Below the pieces are notes generated by a model. The model did no database searches and had not been told where the DNA came from. It saw only the letters and a program-made list of their open reading frames with translations. Both the position numbers and the translations under genes were made by a program. Source: CAMBRQ01 sp945870325 (lineage in GTDB: Bacteria > Bacillota > Clostridia > Lachnospirales > Lachnospiraceae). Taken from it: DNA of 39,316 bases. The stretch is taken from assembly GCF_050313795.1 (NCBI RefSeq), contig NZ_JBNPMC010000032.1, positions 1 to 39,316 on the forward strand, given 5' to 3'. Below, in pieces: positions 1-7,921 of the stretch (position 1 is the stretch's first letter; every line of letters begins with the position of its first letter).

Positions 1-20
1 GTACACTTTCCAACACTCAA
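1..20 (+). ncRNA. 3' tail of a probable structured element cut by the window edge
   Basis: The first bases read GTACACTTTCC and continue to a CTCAA. The same tail closes the complete structured elements at 24737-24764 and 34500-34518, and in reverse orientation the one at 33303-33326. As with those copies, the stop codon of a convergent gene follows closely (25 bp after GTACACTTTC). Only this short tail lies inside the window, so the rest of the copy is inferred. A chance match is possible, but sequence, position and orientation all agree. Confidence 0.45.
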
Positions 21-35
21 TTTTCTCTATCAAAC

Positions 36-869
36 TCAAATCTTATTCACAGCCCCAGCCAGATACTCATTACTAACCTCATAGAACTTCTCATTCTCGA
101 CTGCCTCAGCCAAACCAGCATCGATTGGCATCTTACCCAGCACCGGAATCTCAAGTTCTTCAGCCACTTCATCAATATGACTCTCGCCAAAGACAGGGAT
201 CTTCTTGCCACAATCAGGGCAGACCATATAACTGTAGTTCTCTACAATTCCTAATACAGGAATATTCATCTGCTTTGCCATATTGTAAGCCTTCTTCACA
301 ATCATCTGTACCAGATCCTGTGGAGATGTTACAATCACAACCCCATTCACCGGAAGAGACTGGAACACCGTAAGTGGCACATCACCAGTTCCAGGAGGCA
401 TATCTACGAAGAGATAATCCAACTCTCCCCACATAACATCCGTCCAGAACTGGGTTACAACTCCTGCAATCACCGGACCTCTCCAGATGACCGGATCAGA
501 CTCATTCTCAAGAAGCAGATTCACGGACATAATCCTGGTTCCGTCTTTTGCCTCACAAGGAAACATTCCTGCTTCGCTGCCCTTGGCATTTTCATGGATA
601 CCATACATCTTAGGAATCGATGGTCCTGTAATATCCGCATCCATAATACCTACGGAGAATCCCTGTTCTCTCATCATTCTTGCAAGAGATGCAGTTACCA
701 TAGACTTTCCTACACCACCTTTACCGCTGACAACGGCAATCACATTCTTCACATGAGAGAATGGATTCGCTGGCTCTCTGAAATCCTGCGGTTTGCTGCT
801 GCAGGAACCTGCATGCGCACAGCCTGCACAATCTGATGATGAACAGCCATTCTGTTGTTCTTCTGACAT
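36..869 (-). CDS. mrp: Mrp/NBP35-family P-loop ATPase, Fe-S cluster carrier
   Basis: A 277-residue Mrp/ApbC/NBP35 protein. Members of the family bind a bridging 4Fe-4S cluster at a dimer interface and pass it to apo-proteins in the cytoplasm. The deviant Walker A motif GKGGVGKS lies near residues 49-56, the Asp-rich MDADITGPS near 77-85 and FVDMPPGTGD near 154-163. The pair CPDC, expected to hold the shared cluster, is near residue 218. The N-terminus is unusual: four cysteines (C9, C14, C17, C23) recall the N-terminal cluster motif of eukaryotic Nbp35. The start at 869 has a GAGGTAG ribosome site. It is last in a minus-strand run after ridA, separated by 110 bp containing a stem-loop. The family call is firm; its client proteins are unknown. 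Confidence 0.93.
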   Translation of the reverse strand: MSEEQQNGCSSSDCAGCAHAGSCSSKPQDFREPANPFSHVKNVIAVVSGKGGVGKSMVTASLARMMREQGFSVGIMDADITGPSIPKMYGIHENAKGSEAGMFPCEAKDGTRIMSVNLLLENESDPVIWRGPVIAGVVTQFWTDVMWGELDYLFVDMPPGTGDVPLTVFQSLPVNGVVIVTSPQDLVQMIVKKAYNMAKQMNIPVLGIVENYSYMVCPDCGKKIPVFGESHIDEVAEELEIPVLGKMPIDAGLAEAVENEKFYEVSNEYLAGAVNKI

Positions 870-898
870 AATAACTACCTCATTTCTTCATATAATAA

Positions 899-941
899 CA
901 TCGCTGCACAAGATTCAAAATCAAACTCAAGTGCAGCGATG
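899..941 (-). terminator. Stem-loop between ridA and mrp, weak terminator or attenuator
   Basis: An 11-bp perfect stem (CATCGCTGCAC at 899-909 with GTGCAGCGATG at 931-941) closes a 21-base loop. On the minus strand, just past the ridA stop, it is followed by TTATTATATG, a poor U-tract. It could reduce read-through from the MATE-OCD-ridA operon into mrp. Confidence 0.4.
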
Positions 942-979
942 TGGTTCACACTAAGTTCCGGAACATCTCGCTAAATTCT

Positions 980-1354
980 CTACTCAACTACCGCGATCAA
1001 TTCAACTTCGCATTTTACATTCTTAGGAAGTGTCTTCACTGCAACACAACTTCTTGCCGGTTTGGATGTGAAATACTTCGCATATACCTCATTGAATGCT
1101 GCAAAATCAGCCATATCAGCCAAAAAGCAAGTTGTCTTCAGAACTTTGTCGTAAGAAGTTCCGGCTGCCTCAAGAACTGCCCCTAAGTTCTTGCATACCT
1201 GCTCTGTCTGTTCTTCGATGGTTACAGCCTCAATCGCATCTGTCTCTGGGTTGATCGGAATCTGTCCTGCGGAATAGAAGATTCCGCCATGTACATATCC
1301 CTGTGAATATGGTCCCAATGCCTTTGGTGCTTTTTCTGTTGCTACTACTTTCAT
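980..1354 (-). CDS. ridA: RidA family reactive enamine/imine deaminase
   Basis: RidA (YjgF/YER057c/UK114) hydrolyses reactive enamine/imine intermediates such as 2-aminoacrylate to keto acids and ammonia, protecting PLP enzymes. I start it at 1354 (MKVVATEKAPKALGPYSQ), where CAAAGGAG lies 7-9 bases upstream. This gives 124 residues, normal for the family; the longer frame to 1399 would overlap the upstream gene. Family features are GPYSQ near residue 14, SGQIP-like SAGQIP, and the C-terminal RSCVAVKTLPKNVKCEVELIAVV, in which the arginine that binds the substrate carboxylate is expected. The start is 2 bp after the stop of the ornithine cyclodeaminase-like gene, so the two are probably co-translated. 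Confidence 0.93.
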   Translation of the reverse strand: MKVVATEKAPKALGPYSQGYVHGGIFYSAGQIPINPETDAIEAVTIEEQTEQVCKNLGAVLEAAGTSYDKVLKTTCFLADMADFAAFNEVYAKYFTSKPARSCVAVKTLPKNVKCEVELIAVVE

Positions 1355-1356
1355 AA

Positions 1357-2307
1357 TTACCTCTCCTTTGCCATTTCTAAAATTTTTTGTGCAATACATA
1401 CATCAAAAAGACCCATTCCTACGGATTTGAAATATGTGGTCTTTTTGGTATTGGTCTCTTCATCGGTACCGGATGCCAGATACTGATCCATCAGCACGAT
1501 CCGGTCTTCTGTCAGACGCCCTTCGGCAATCGGCTGACTTAAGTCCCCACTCTCCTCACATGCATATGGAAGTTCGATATATACCTTGTCCACAAGATCC
1601 CAGATCACATCCGGTATCTCACGCATCTTGGGCGTATAGGAACCGATTGCGATAATACATTTGCCCGCTAACAAATCCTTATCATTTGGCAGTACTGGCT
1701 CCGTAGCAGGTGTTGTCGTACAGATAATATCGCTCAAACGAACCAGTTCTTCTACCGTCTTACATTGTACTACCTTTGTATCCGGGTTATCAATAGTTTT
1801 TTCCAATCTAGCGAGATATTCTGTCAGATCACGGTCGCTGTGATTATAAATATATACCGTATGTATCTCTCTTGCCGCACAGGCATATAATGCCTGGTGG
1901 AAGCCCTGTACTCCTGCACCCACGATTCCTACCGTATGGCAGTCCTTTCTTGACAGATGACGGATTCCAACTCCCCCGACTGCCCCGGTGCGGTAAGCTG
2001 TCACTGTCTGCCCATCCAGTATGGCAATCGGAGCACCGGTTGTATGATCATTCAAAAGCACTACCCCATCAATGGATGGCAGCCCCAAAACCGCATTCTC
2101 CGGAAATATGGATAAGATCTTCGTCCCGATAATCTCATTGGTATAGCATGGCATATACATCAACTGTTTCTTCTCATGCTCCACCACAGGTCTTGGCGGC
2201 ATGTAGTATTCCCCCGCCCCGAAGATCCGGTATGCTTCTTCGATCTGATCCATCATCTGATTCAGATCAATCAAAGATTCGATCGCCCGCTTGTCTAATA
2301 CGATCAT
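1357..2307 (-). CDS. Ornithine cyclodeaminase / mu-crystallin family protein
   Basis: A 316-residue member of the OCD/mu-crystallin family, NAD(P)-dependent enzymes including ornithine cyclodeaminase, ketimine reductases, alanine dehydrogenase and opine-type synthases. Visible marks are YMPPRP near residues 35-40, GTKILSIFPEN in the substrate pocket, TAYRTGAVGGVG near 104-115, and a Rossmann glycine motif VGIVGAGVQG near 126-135. The exact reaction cannot be read from sequence. Its position between an exporter and RidA suggests chemistry that makes or consumes imines: OCD-family reactions pass through cyclic or linear imines and RidA deals with these. The start at 2307 lies 1 bp after the MATE stop, with GGAGGGAATATAAG as overlapping ribosome site. 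The family is certain, the substrate is not. Confidence 0.88.
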   Translation of the reverse strand: MIVLDKRAIESLIDLNQMMDQIEEAYRIFGAGEYYMPPRPVVEHEKKQLMYMPCYTNEIIGTKILSIFPENAVLGLPSIDGVVLLNDHTTGAPIAILDGQTVTAYRTGAVGGVGIRHLSRKDCHTVGIVGAGVQGFHQALYACAAREIHTVYIYNHSDRDLTEYLARLEKTIDNPDTKVVQCKTVEELVRLSDIICTTTPATEPVLPNDKDLLAGKCIIAIGSYTPKMREIPDVIWDLVDKVYIELPYACEESGDLSQPIAEGRLTEDRIVLMDQYLASGTDEETNTKKTTYFKSVGMGLFDVCIAQKILEMAKER

Positions 2308-2308
2308 C

Positions 2309-3712
2309 TTATATTCCCTCCAATTCTTCTTTTTCCCTGGTCACATTCCGCAACCATTTATAACTGAGATACCGTTTGATCGTAATCGGTACCTTAATCA
2401 GTTCATCACTCATCAACAGCATATATACCACCGGCACCCCTGCATGGAAAACAAATGCCGCCAACGCTCCCAATAAGATGGAACATCCCCACATCGTTGA
2501 CACATCCATGATCAGACCGAAGCGTGTATCACCACCCGACCGAAAGACTCCAACAACCATTGTAGTGTTGAATGCCTGAGCTACCGTAAAATACAACATG
2601 ACAAAGAACATAAAGCCCAGATAATCCTGCGCCTGAGTCGATAACGCCATGTTAGCCCGCACGATTGGAACTGCAAGAAGAATCATGGTTCCTCCTAGAA
2701 GCCCCAGAATCAGGCTAAGCCATATAAAACGTTTGGCATAGGCTTTCGCATGAACCAGTTTCTGTTCTCCAATGGTCTTGCCAAGATAGATCGCCGTCGC
2801 ATTCGAGATTCCGAATACCACAACCGTTGCAAGCTGCCTTGCCACCTGTGCCACCGAATTCGCTGCCACCGCCGCACTTCCAAGATGACCGATCACCGCC
2901 GTATTCGCAGAGGTACCAAGTCCCCACATCAGTTCATTCAGCACCACCGGCATGGCATAGACCATATAATCTTTTAATAAGACTCGGTCGATATGTATCA
3001 AATCTCCTGGACGAATATGAACATCCTTATTCTTGAATCTCGCATATAATAACACGATCAGCGTCTCCGTAATCCTTGAACAGAGCGTTGCAATCGCAGC
3101 TCCTCTGATGCCCAGTTCCGGAAAACCTAACAGACCGAAGATCAATACCGCATTCAATAAAATGTTCATGACCAGAGAGATGAAATATACGAATGTAGCA
3201 ATCATTACCCTTTCAATGCTTCGCATGATATTCAGATACATCTGCGTTACCGACATGAACAGATAAGAGATTCCCACAATCCTAAGATACATCACTCCCT
3301 GCTCGATCACCTCCGGATCGGAGGTAAATATCCGAAGCAGCGTCTCCGGTATCATAAGCGCCAACACAGCGAATACCGCCGCTGTTACAAGACCTGCCGA
3401 TAACCCCATGCCAAGGATCTTCTCGATGGTCCTGGTATCTTTCTTCCCCCAGTACTGCGCCGTCAAAACTGTCGCCCCCGACGTAATTCCAAAGAAGATC
3501 AGTGTCATAATGAACTGAACCTGTCCTGCAAGCGATGCACCTGAAAGCACTTTTTCCCCTACACGTCCAAGCATCACCACGTCCGTTGCAGTCACACCTA
3601 CATTGATCAGATTCTGCACCGCCATCGGAATTACCAGTGCAAATACATTCTTATAGAAATTCTTCCAGTCAATATTCAGGCTTCTATCTGCCTCTTTTCC
3701 TCTCAATTGCAT
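2309..3712 (-). CDS. MATE family multidrug/metabolite exporter
   Basis: A 467-residue polytopic membrane protein of the MATE family (NorM/DinF-like), expected to have 12 transmembrane helices in two six-helix bundles and to export cationic or amphipathic compounds using a Na+ or H+ gradient. Typical features are the first-helix FALVIPMAVQNLINVGVTATD, the mid-chain GLLGFPELGIRGAAIATLCSR, and the second bundle beginning near PVVLNELMWGLG. It heads an operon with the OCD-like enzyme and ridA (spacings 1 and 2 bp), so the exported compound may be the substrate or product of that pair. The start at 3712 has only a GGGG close upstream and a better AAGGAAAGG about 18 bases away, so initiation is moderately certain. 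A second MATE gene at 28561 is a distant paralogue. Confidence 0.93.
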   Translation of the reverse strand: MQLRGKEADRSLNIDWKNFYKNVFALVIPMAVQNLINVGVTATDVVMLGRVGEKVLSGASLAGQVQFIMTLIFFGITSGATVLTAQYWGKKDTRTIEKILGMGLSAGLVTAAVFAVLALMIPETLLRIFTSDPEVIEQGVMYLRIVGISYLFMSVTQMYLNIMRSIERVMIATFVYFISLVMNILLNAVLIFGLLGFPELGIRGAAIATLCSRITETLIVLLYARFKNKDVHIRPGDLIHIDRVLLKDYMVYAMPVVLNELMWGLGTSANTAVIGHLGSAAVAANSVAQVARQLATVVVFGISNATAIYLGKTIGEQKLVHAKAYAKRFIWLSLILGLLGGTMILLAVPIVRANMALSTQAQDYLGFMFFVMLYFTVAQAFNTTMVVGVFRSGGDTRFGLIMDVSTMWGCSILLGALAAFVFHAGVPVVYMLLMSDELIKVPITIKRYLSYKWLRNVTREKEELEGI

Positions 3713-3803
3713 ACCCCAACAAAAACTGCCTTTCCTTTACAAAATTACTAAAAGAATTGTAACACATGACACATGATTATCCTAGGGAATATTGCCTGAT
3801 TTC

Positions 3804-5930
3804 TCATGATAACGTCAGTATGATCACTGACCTTCCTTCCGCAAGGATTCGATTCGTCTCAAGTGTCTTTAATTCTTCATAATATCCGATTCCAGTCATT
3901 CCTGTATTCACTGCTAATTTCCATTTCATCCGGTCCGGAAGTCCGGGAAGTTCAACCTCAACCGGTTCCCAATATGCATTCACCAGAACATAAACAATAT
4001 CATCCTGCCCACGCGCTTCCTCATATCCTGCGAACATAGCCGCAATTACCCTAGCCACTTCACCATAATCCGACTCCCAGGGCATCTCTCCATGCAGACT
4101 TACCTTCGGCAGTCCACATTTTGCCCGGTCTAAAAGTCCCTGGATACATGGATGTTTTTTACGAAAATGTATCATATAACGGAAGAACCCGTAGATATCC
4201 TGATTCTTCCCAAGCAAATCCCAGTCAAGCCAGGAAACTTCATTATCCTGACAATATGCATTATTGTTGCCATATTGGCTATTGCAAAATTCATCTCCCG
4301 ACAGAAACATCGGAATCCCTCTGCTAGTCATTAACACCGCACAAGCATTCTTTATCATCCTTCTGCGAAGTCCCAATACCCTCGGATCTTCGGTCTCTCC
4401 CTCCACACCACAGTTCCAACTACGGTTATCATTACTTCCATCCCCATTATTCCAGCCATTTGCTTCATTATGCTTCTCATTATAAGAATACAGGTCATAC
4501 AAGGTGAATCCATCATGGCATGTAATAAAATTAATCGACGCATTCCGTCCGCGAATCACCGGATCATAGATATCCGGAGAACCAATCAGCCTCTGTGCCG
4601 CCCATTTGCCACACCATAAGCCCCCTTTTAGATACTCTCGCATCTCATCTCTGTATCTTCCGTTCCACTCTGACCACCGCTTGAACGCTGGGAAATTCCC
4701 CACCTGGTATAAGCCTCCTGCATCCCATGCCTCAGCAATCAGTTTCGTATCTCTAAGAAGCGGATCCTGGGCAATGGCTCTTAGAAGCGGCGGTTTCTCC
4801 ATCGGACGCCCTTCTTCATTCCTTCCAAGAATGGATGCCAGATCGAAGCGGAATCCATCGATCCGATAGGCAGACACCCAATAACGCAGACAGTCCACGA
4901 TCATATTCTGTACAATGGGATGATTGCAGTTCATCGTATTCCCACATCCGCTGAAATTATGATATTTCCCCTCCGGGGTCAGAAGATAGTAGATATTATT
5001 GTCAAATCCTTTGAAAGAAATGAACTGTCCATTCTCATCGCCCTCCGCTGTGTGATTGAAAACCACATCCAGAATCACTTCGATTCCATTTTCATGAAGG
5101 GTCTTTACCAGTTCTTTTAGTTCCGTCCCTTCCCGGTTATATTCTATGGCTGATGCATAACTCGTATTCGGCGCAAAGAAACTAACCGTATTATACCCCC
5201 AATAATTCATCAGTTCCTTGCCATCCACAAAACGGCACTCACTCAGTTCATCGAATTCGAAGATCGGCATCAGTTCGATTGCATTGACCCCAAGGTCTTT
5301 CAGATAAGGAATCTTCTCCTGAATCCCCTTGAATGTTCCCGGCGCATTCACATCCTTCGCCATCCTGGTAAATCCGCGCACATGCATCTCATAGATCACC
5401 AATTCCTCCATAGGGATTTTGGGTCTTTCATCCCTTCCCCAGTCAAAATAATTCTTCACCACTCTGGCACGGTAGCCATTCGCGCTAACGCGTTTTCCCC
5501 AGGTACTCTGCCCTGTAACCGCCTTAGCATAAGGATCCAGCAGTACATGCTTCTTATCGAACAGAAGCCCTTTTGCCGGATCATAGGGACCATCCAGCCG
5601 ATAAGCATATTCGAATTCTTCCACATCCAATCCAAATACCAGCATCGAATAGACGCTTCCAATCTTATAACTCGACGGAAATGGCAGTATCGCATATGGC
5701 TCTGCCGCTTTCCGGTGATAAAGCAATAATTCACAGGAGGCTGCCCCCTGAGAATGTACAGTGAAACTCACTCCCTGCGCCACCGCTACTGCCCCCTCGA
5801 ACAGATAAAAGCCTGGACAGACGCCAAATCCTTCGATATAATCCTTCGGCTCTATACTCTGGATCATCCCATCAACGGTTACAACCTCTGGCATCTTTCC
5901 ACAGGATGTACAATTTCTTTCTCTTCTCAT
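3804..5930 (-). CDS. glgX: Glycogen debranching enzyme / isoamylase-type GH13 protein
   Basis: A 708-residue GH13 enzyme expected to cleave alpha-1,6 branch points in glycogen or dextrins. An N-terminal CBM48-like beta-sandwich (about 35-150) precedes the barrel. The GH13 motifs are visible: region I DVVFNHTAEG, region II GFRFDLASIL with the nucleophile Asp, region III AEAWDAGG with the acid/base Glu, and region IV FITCHDGFTLYDL. The sequence NNAYCQDNEVSWLDWD is typical of GlgX/TreX debranching enzymes. A short N-terminal extension with CTSCGK (residues 7-12) is unusual and could bind a metal or form a disulfide. AAAGGGG lies 6 bases before the ATG at 5930. It stands between the MATE operon and the two-component genes, with no glycogen synthesis gene in view. 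Confidence 0.9.
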   Translation of the reverse strand: MRRERNCTSCGKMPEVVTVDGMIQSIEPKDYIEGFGVCPGFYLFEGAVAVAQGVSFTVHSQGAASCELLLYHRKAAEPYAILPFPSSYKIGSVYSMLVFGLDVEEFEYAYRLDGPYDPAKGLLFDKKHVLLDPYAKAVTGQSTWGKRVSANGYRARVVKNYFDWGRDERPKIPMEELVIYEMHVRGFTRMAKDVNAPGTFKGIQEKIPYLKDLGVNAIELMPIFEFDELSECRFVDGKELMNYWGYNTVSFFAPNTSYASAIEYNREGTELKELVKTLHENGIEVILDVVFNHTAEGDENGQFISFKGFDNNIYYLLTPEGKYHNFSGCGNTMNCNHPIVQNMIVDCLRYWVSAYRIDGFRFDLASILGRNEEGRPMEKPPLLRAIAQDPLLRDTKLIAEAWDAGGLYQVGNFPAFKRWSEWNGRYRDEMREYLKGGLWCGKWAAQRLIGSPDIYDPVIRGRNASINFITCHDGFTLYDLYSYNEKHNEANGWNNGDGSNDNRSWNCGVEGETEDPRVLGLRRRMIKNACAVLMTSRGIPMFLSGDEFCNSQYGNNNAYCQDNEVSWLDWDLLGKNQDIYGFFRYMIHFRKKHPCIQGLLDRAKCGLPKVSLHGEMPWESDYGEVARVIAAMFAGYEEARGQDDIVYVLVNAYWEPVEVELPGLPDRMKWKLAVNTGMTGIGYYEELKTLETNRILAEGRSVIILTLS

Positions 5931-5945
5931 ACATTACCCCTTTTA

Positions 5946-6569
5946 TTATTTTATTGTATTCAGATAATAGACCGCCAACCGAGTTCGGTCTCTTAATTGC
6001 AGCTTTTCAAGAATATTGCTGATATAATTGCGTACTGTCCCCTCACTTAGGAAGATCTCCTTCGCAATCTCTTTGTTACTGAGTCCCTCTGCCACCAGCG
6101 AGATGACATGAAGTTCTTTCTCACTGATATCATATGCCTCCCAGTCAAATGTCTTCTTCTCCTGCAAAAGCCCAGGAATCTTGGAGACAATCTCCGTCCC
6201 GAACACAGTCTGTCCGGTATACACAGCACGAATCGCCGGAAGGATACTATTATAATCCTGCTTGAGAAGGTATCCCTTTACCCCGTATTTTAAGGCTTTC
6301 ACGATATATTCATCATCAGAAAATGTAGTCAGAAGCAGAATTCTGGCATCCGGATACTCTTTCAATATCTCCCTGGCTGCTGTAAGTCCTCCCATCTTCT
6401 TCATCCGGATATCCATCAGCAGTACATCCGGCTTAAGACTGGCATACAACTGAACAGCTTCTTCTCCATCCTGTCCCATCCCTGTTACTGTAATATCCTC
6501 TCCCATCTCCAATATGGTCTTAAGCGCATTGGAGACCAATATATCGTCATCCACGATCACAATGTTCAT
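5946..6569 (-). CDS. NarL/LuxR-type response regulator of the exporter two-component system
   Basis: A 207-residue DNA-binding response regulator. The receiver domain (about 1-120) has the acidic cluster VDDD at 7-10, the phospho-acceptor Asp in VLLMDIRM near residue 54, and the conserved Lys in KGYLLK near 105. The C-terminal LuxR/GerE helix-turn-helix is ISEKELHVISLVAEG through EGTVRNYISNILEKL. Its ATG overlaps the kinase stop codon (ATGA, 6566-6569), so translation is coupled to the kinase. The likely target is the promoter of the divergent ABC exporter, where a GTCACA-N7-TGTGAC dyad lies at 7835-7853. The gene set matches Bacillus LnrK (YfiK). Confidence 0.92.
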   Translation of the reverse strand: MNIVIVDDDILVSNALKTILEMGEDITVTGMGQDGEEAVQLYASLKPDVLLMDIRMKKMGGLTAAREILKEYPDARILLLTTFSDDEYIVKALKYGVKGYLLKQDYNSILPAIRAVYTGQTVFGTEIVSKIPGLLQEKKTFDWEAYDISEKELHVISLVAEGLSNKEIAKEIFLSEGTVRNYISNILEKLQLRDRTRLAVYYLNTIK

Positions 6570-7669
6570 AGAATCTCTCCCCTCTTCGGTACCGTAATAA
6601 AGATACGGAATCCATCGTCTGTCTGAATCTGCAAGTTTCCTCCGAGTGTCTCCACACGATCTTTCATATTATGGATGCCAATTCCTTTTGATGCATCCGC
6701 TATCTGTCCATCATCTCTCCTTAGACCCTTCGTCCCATTATCCTCCACGATCAACTGATATAATCCCGGATGCTCTCTTATGATAATTTTCACCACTGTT
6801 GCATTACTGTGCTTTGTTACGTTATGAAGCGCCTCTTTTACAATCGCAATAAAACTGTACTTGATCTCTCTTGGCACATCATATCCCATATCGTATTCCA
6901 ACTGTACCGGACAGAAGGTACATTCCCTCGCAAGGCTTCCTAATACTTCCTTTAAGTTAATAGATTCATCATGCAAGTCATGAACACTGGAACGAACGCT
7001 GGTCATCGCAGCATTCAGCGTATCCTCCAACTGATTCAACGCCCCGGTTAAGTTTCCTTCTCCGTGGATTGCTTTCATGGCACCAACCATCAGGATAGAT
7101 CTGGACAACATATGCCCTACATTATCATGAATCTCTCTGGCAATCCGGTTCCGTTCCTTCAATGTCGCAGCATAGATCTCATAGTCCTGTTTCTGAAGCA
7201 GCGTCTGGTTCTTCTCCTTAAGCAGGATATTCTTCTCCACACCATCATCCCGGATTCTGTGGAATGTCTCATCCAACTTTGCATACTTCTCTGTCTGATA
7301 TTGAATCAATCCTGCAATACCACACCCGATGATCAGGAAAAAAAACACGGTCAGATTCTCAGGAATAGAGCTGAATGCACACATCACACCCAGAATAACT
7401 GCCAGAAAATATAATCTGTACTCTAATATACTATACAATATTACCGGGGTAAAAAGCAAACATTCCGGGCATAGTGCCGCTGTACCGAGAAAAACAATCG
7501 TAGATACAAGCGTCCATTTCCCTGATACGATCAGCCGATTCGCACATGTGTAGATAAGCGCTGTAAGAAATGCCACGATAAACGCTGTATCTGTCTGAAT
7601 CAACAGCATTGCCAGAAAACAATATATCACTAACACGGTCTGATCTATTACCCGCTTCATATCATTCAA
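6566..7669 (-). CDS. HisKA_3-type membrane sensor histidine kinase
   Basis: A 367-residue NarX/DesK/LnrJ-type kinase. The first 120-130 residues are very hydrophobic with several predicted membrane helices and almost no external domain, as in sensors that detect membrane stress. A coiled-coil linker follows, then the HisKA_3 box ERNRIAREIHDNVGHML with the phospho-accepting His near residue 182. The HATPase domain has the N box IVKEALHNVTKHSNA and G box SKGIGIHNMKDRVETLGG. The reading frame begins with TTG at 7669, with GGAAGG 8 bases upstream; the next ATG, three codons in, is too far from this site, so a TTG start is preferred. It overlaps the response regulator by 4 bases. Confidence 0.9.
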   Translation of the reverse strand: MNDMKRVIDQTVLVIYCFLAMLLIQTDTAFIVAFLTALIYTCANRLIVSGKWTLVSTIVFLGTAALCPECLLFTPVILYSILEYRLYFLAVILGVMCAFSSIPENLTVFFFLIIGCGIAGLIQYQTEKYAKLDETFHRIRDDGVEKNILLKEKNQTLLQKQDYEIYAATLKERNRIAREIHDNVGHMLSRSILMVGAMKAIHGEGNLTGALNQLEDTLNAAMTSVRSSVHDLHDESINLKEVLGSLARECTFCPVQLEYDMGYDVPREIKYSFIAIVKEALHNVTKHSNATVVKIIIREHPGLYQLIVEDNGTKGLRRDDGQIADASKGIGIHNMKDRVETLGGNLQIQTDDGFRIFITVPKRGEIL

Positions 7670-7689
7670 TATCTATCCTTCCTTTTCCT

Positions 7690-7811
7690 GCCATGCAAGT
7701 TCGAATCCGCTTCGCTACTTCTCACTTGGGCTAAACGCCCTATACAGATATTGGCATACATCCCTTAGCAAGTAAACTTGCACAGTCTGTATGTCAATAT
7801 CTGTGCATGGC
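7690..7811 (+). ncRNA. Folded multi-hairpin element between kinase and exporter genes
   Basis: Nested complementarity gives a compact fold. An outer stem GCCATGC (7690-7696) pairs with GCATGGC (7805-7811). Inside are a small hairpin GGGC-TAAAC-GCCC (7728-7740) and a 17-bp stem (7744-7760 with 7788-7804, one G-T) capped by GCAAGT-AA-ACTTGC (7768-7781). On the plus strand the outer stem is followed directly by TTTTTAATATC, a terminator-like U-tract, and the one imperfect pair is a permitted G-U on this strand. This favours a short plus-strand RNA. On the minus strand it would lie in the leader of the kinase gene. I know no RNA family with this shape, and expression is not shown. Confidence 0.4.
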
Positions 7812-7834
7812 TTTTTAATATCAATATTACATTT

Positions 7835-7853
7835 GTCACATCTCTTTTGTGAC
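7835..7853. promoter_or_regulatory. Dyad operator candidate for the response regulator
   Basis: GTCACA-N7-TGTGAC is a perfect 6+6 inverted repeat in the kinase/exporter intergenic region, about 70 bp before the ATPase start. Dyads of this size are usual for NarL/LuxR-type regulators such as those next door. A possible plus-strand promoter overlaps it (TTGTGA, 16 bases, TATAAA at about 7848-7875). Assignment to this regulator is inference. Confidence 0.45.
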
Positions 7854-7921
7854 TCCCGACACTTTCATTATAAACGTCAAAACTTTATACTACAAGTAAC
7901 AAATAACATGGAGGCGATTTT

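Noticed and set aside
7690..7811. tRNA gene (cloverleaf-like fold)
   Set aside because: There is no 7-bp acceptor with CCA-type end, T-loop TTCGANTC in the right place, or anticodon arm of proper size; the internal stem is 17 bp.
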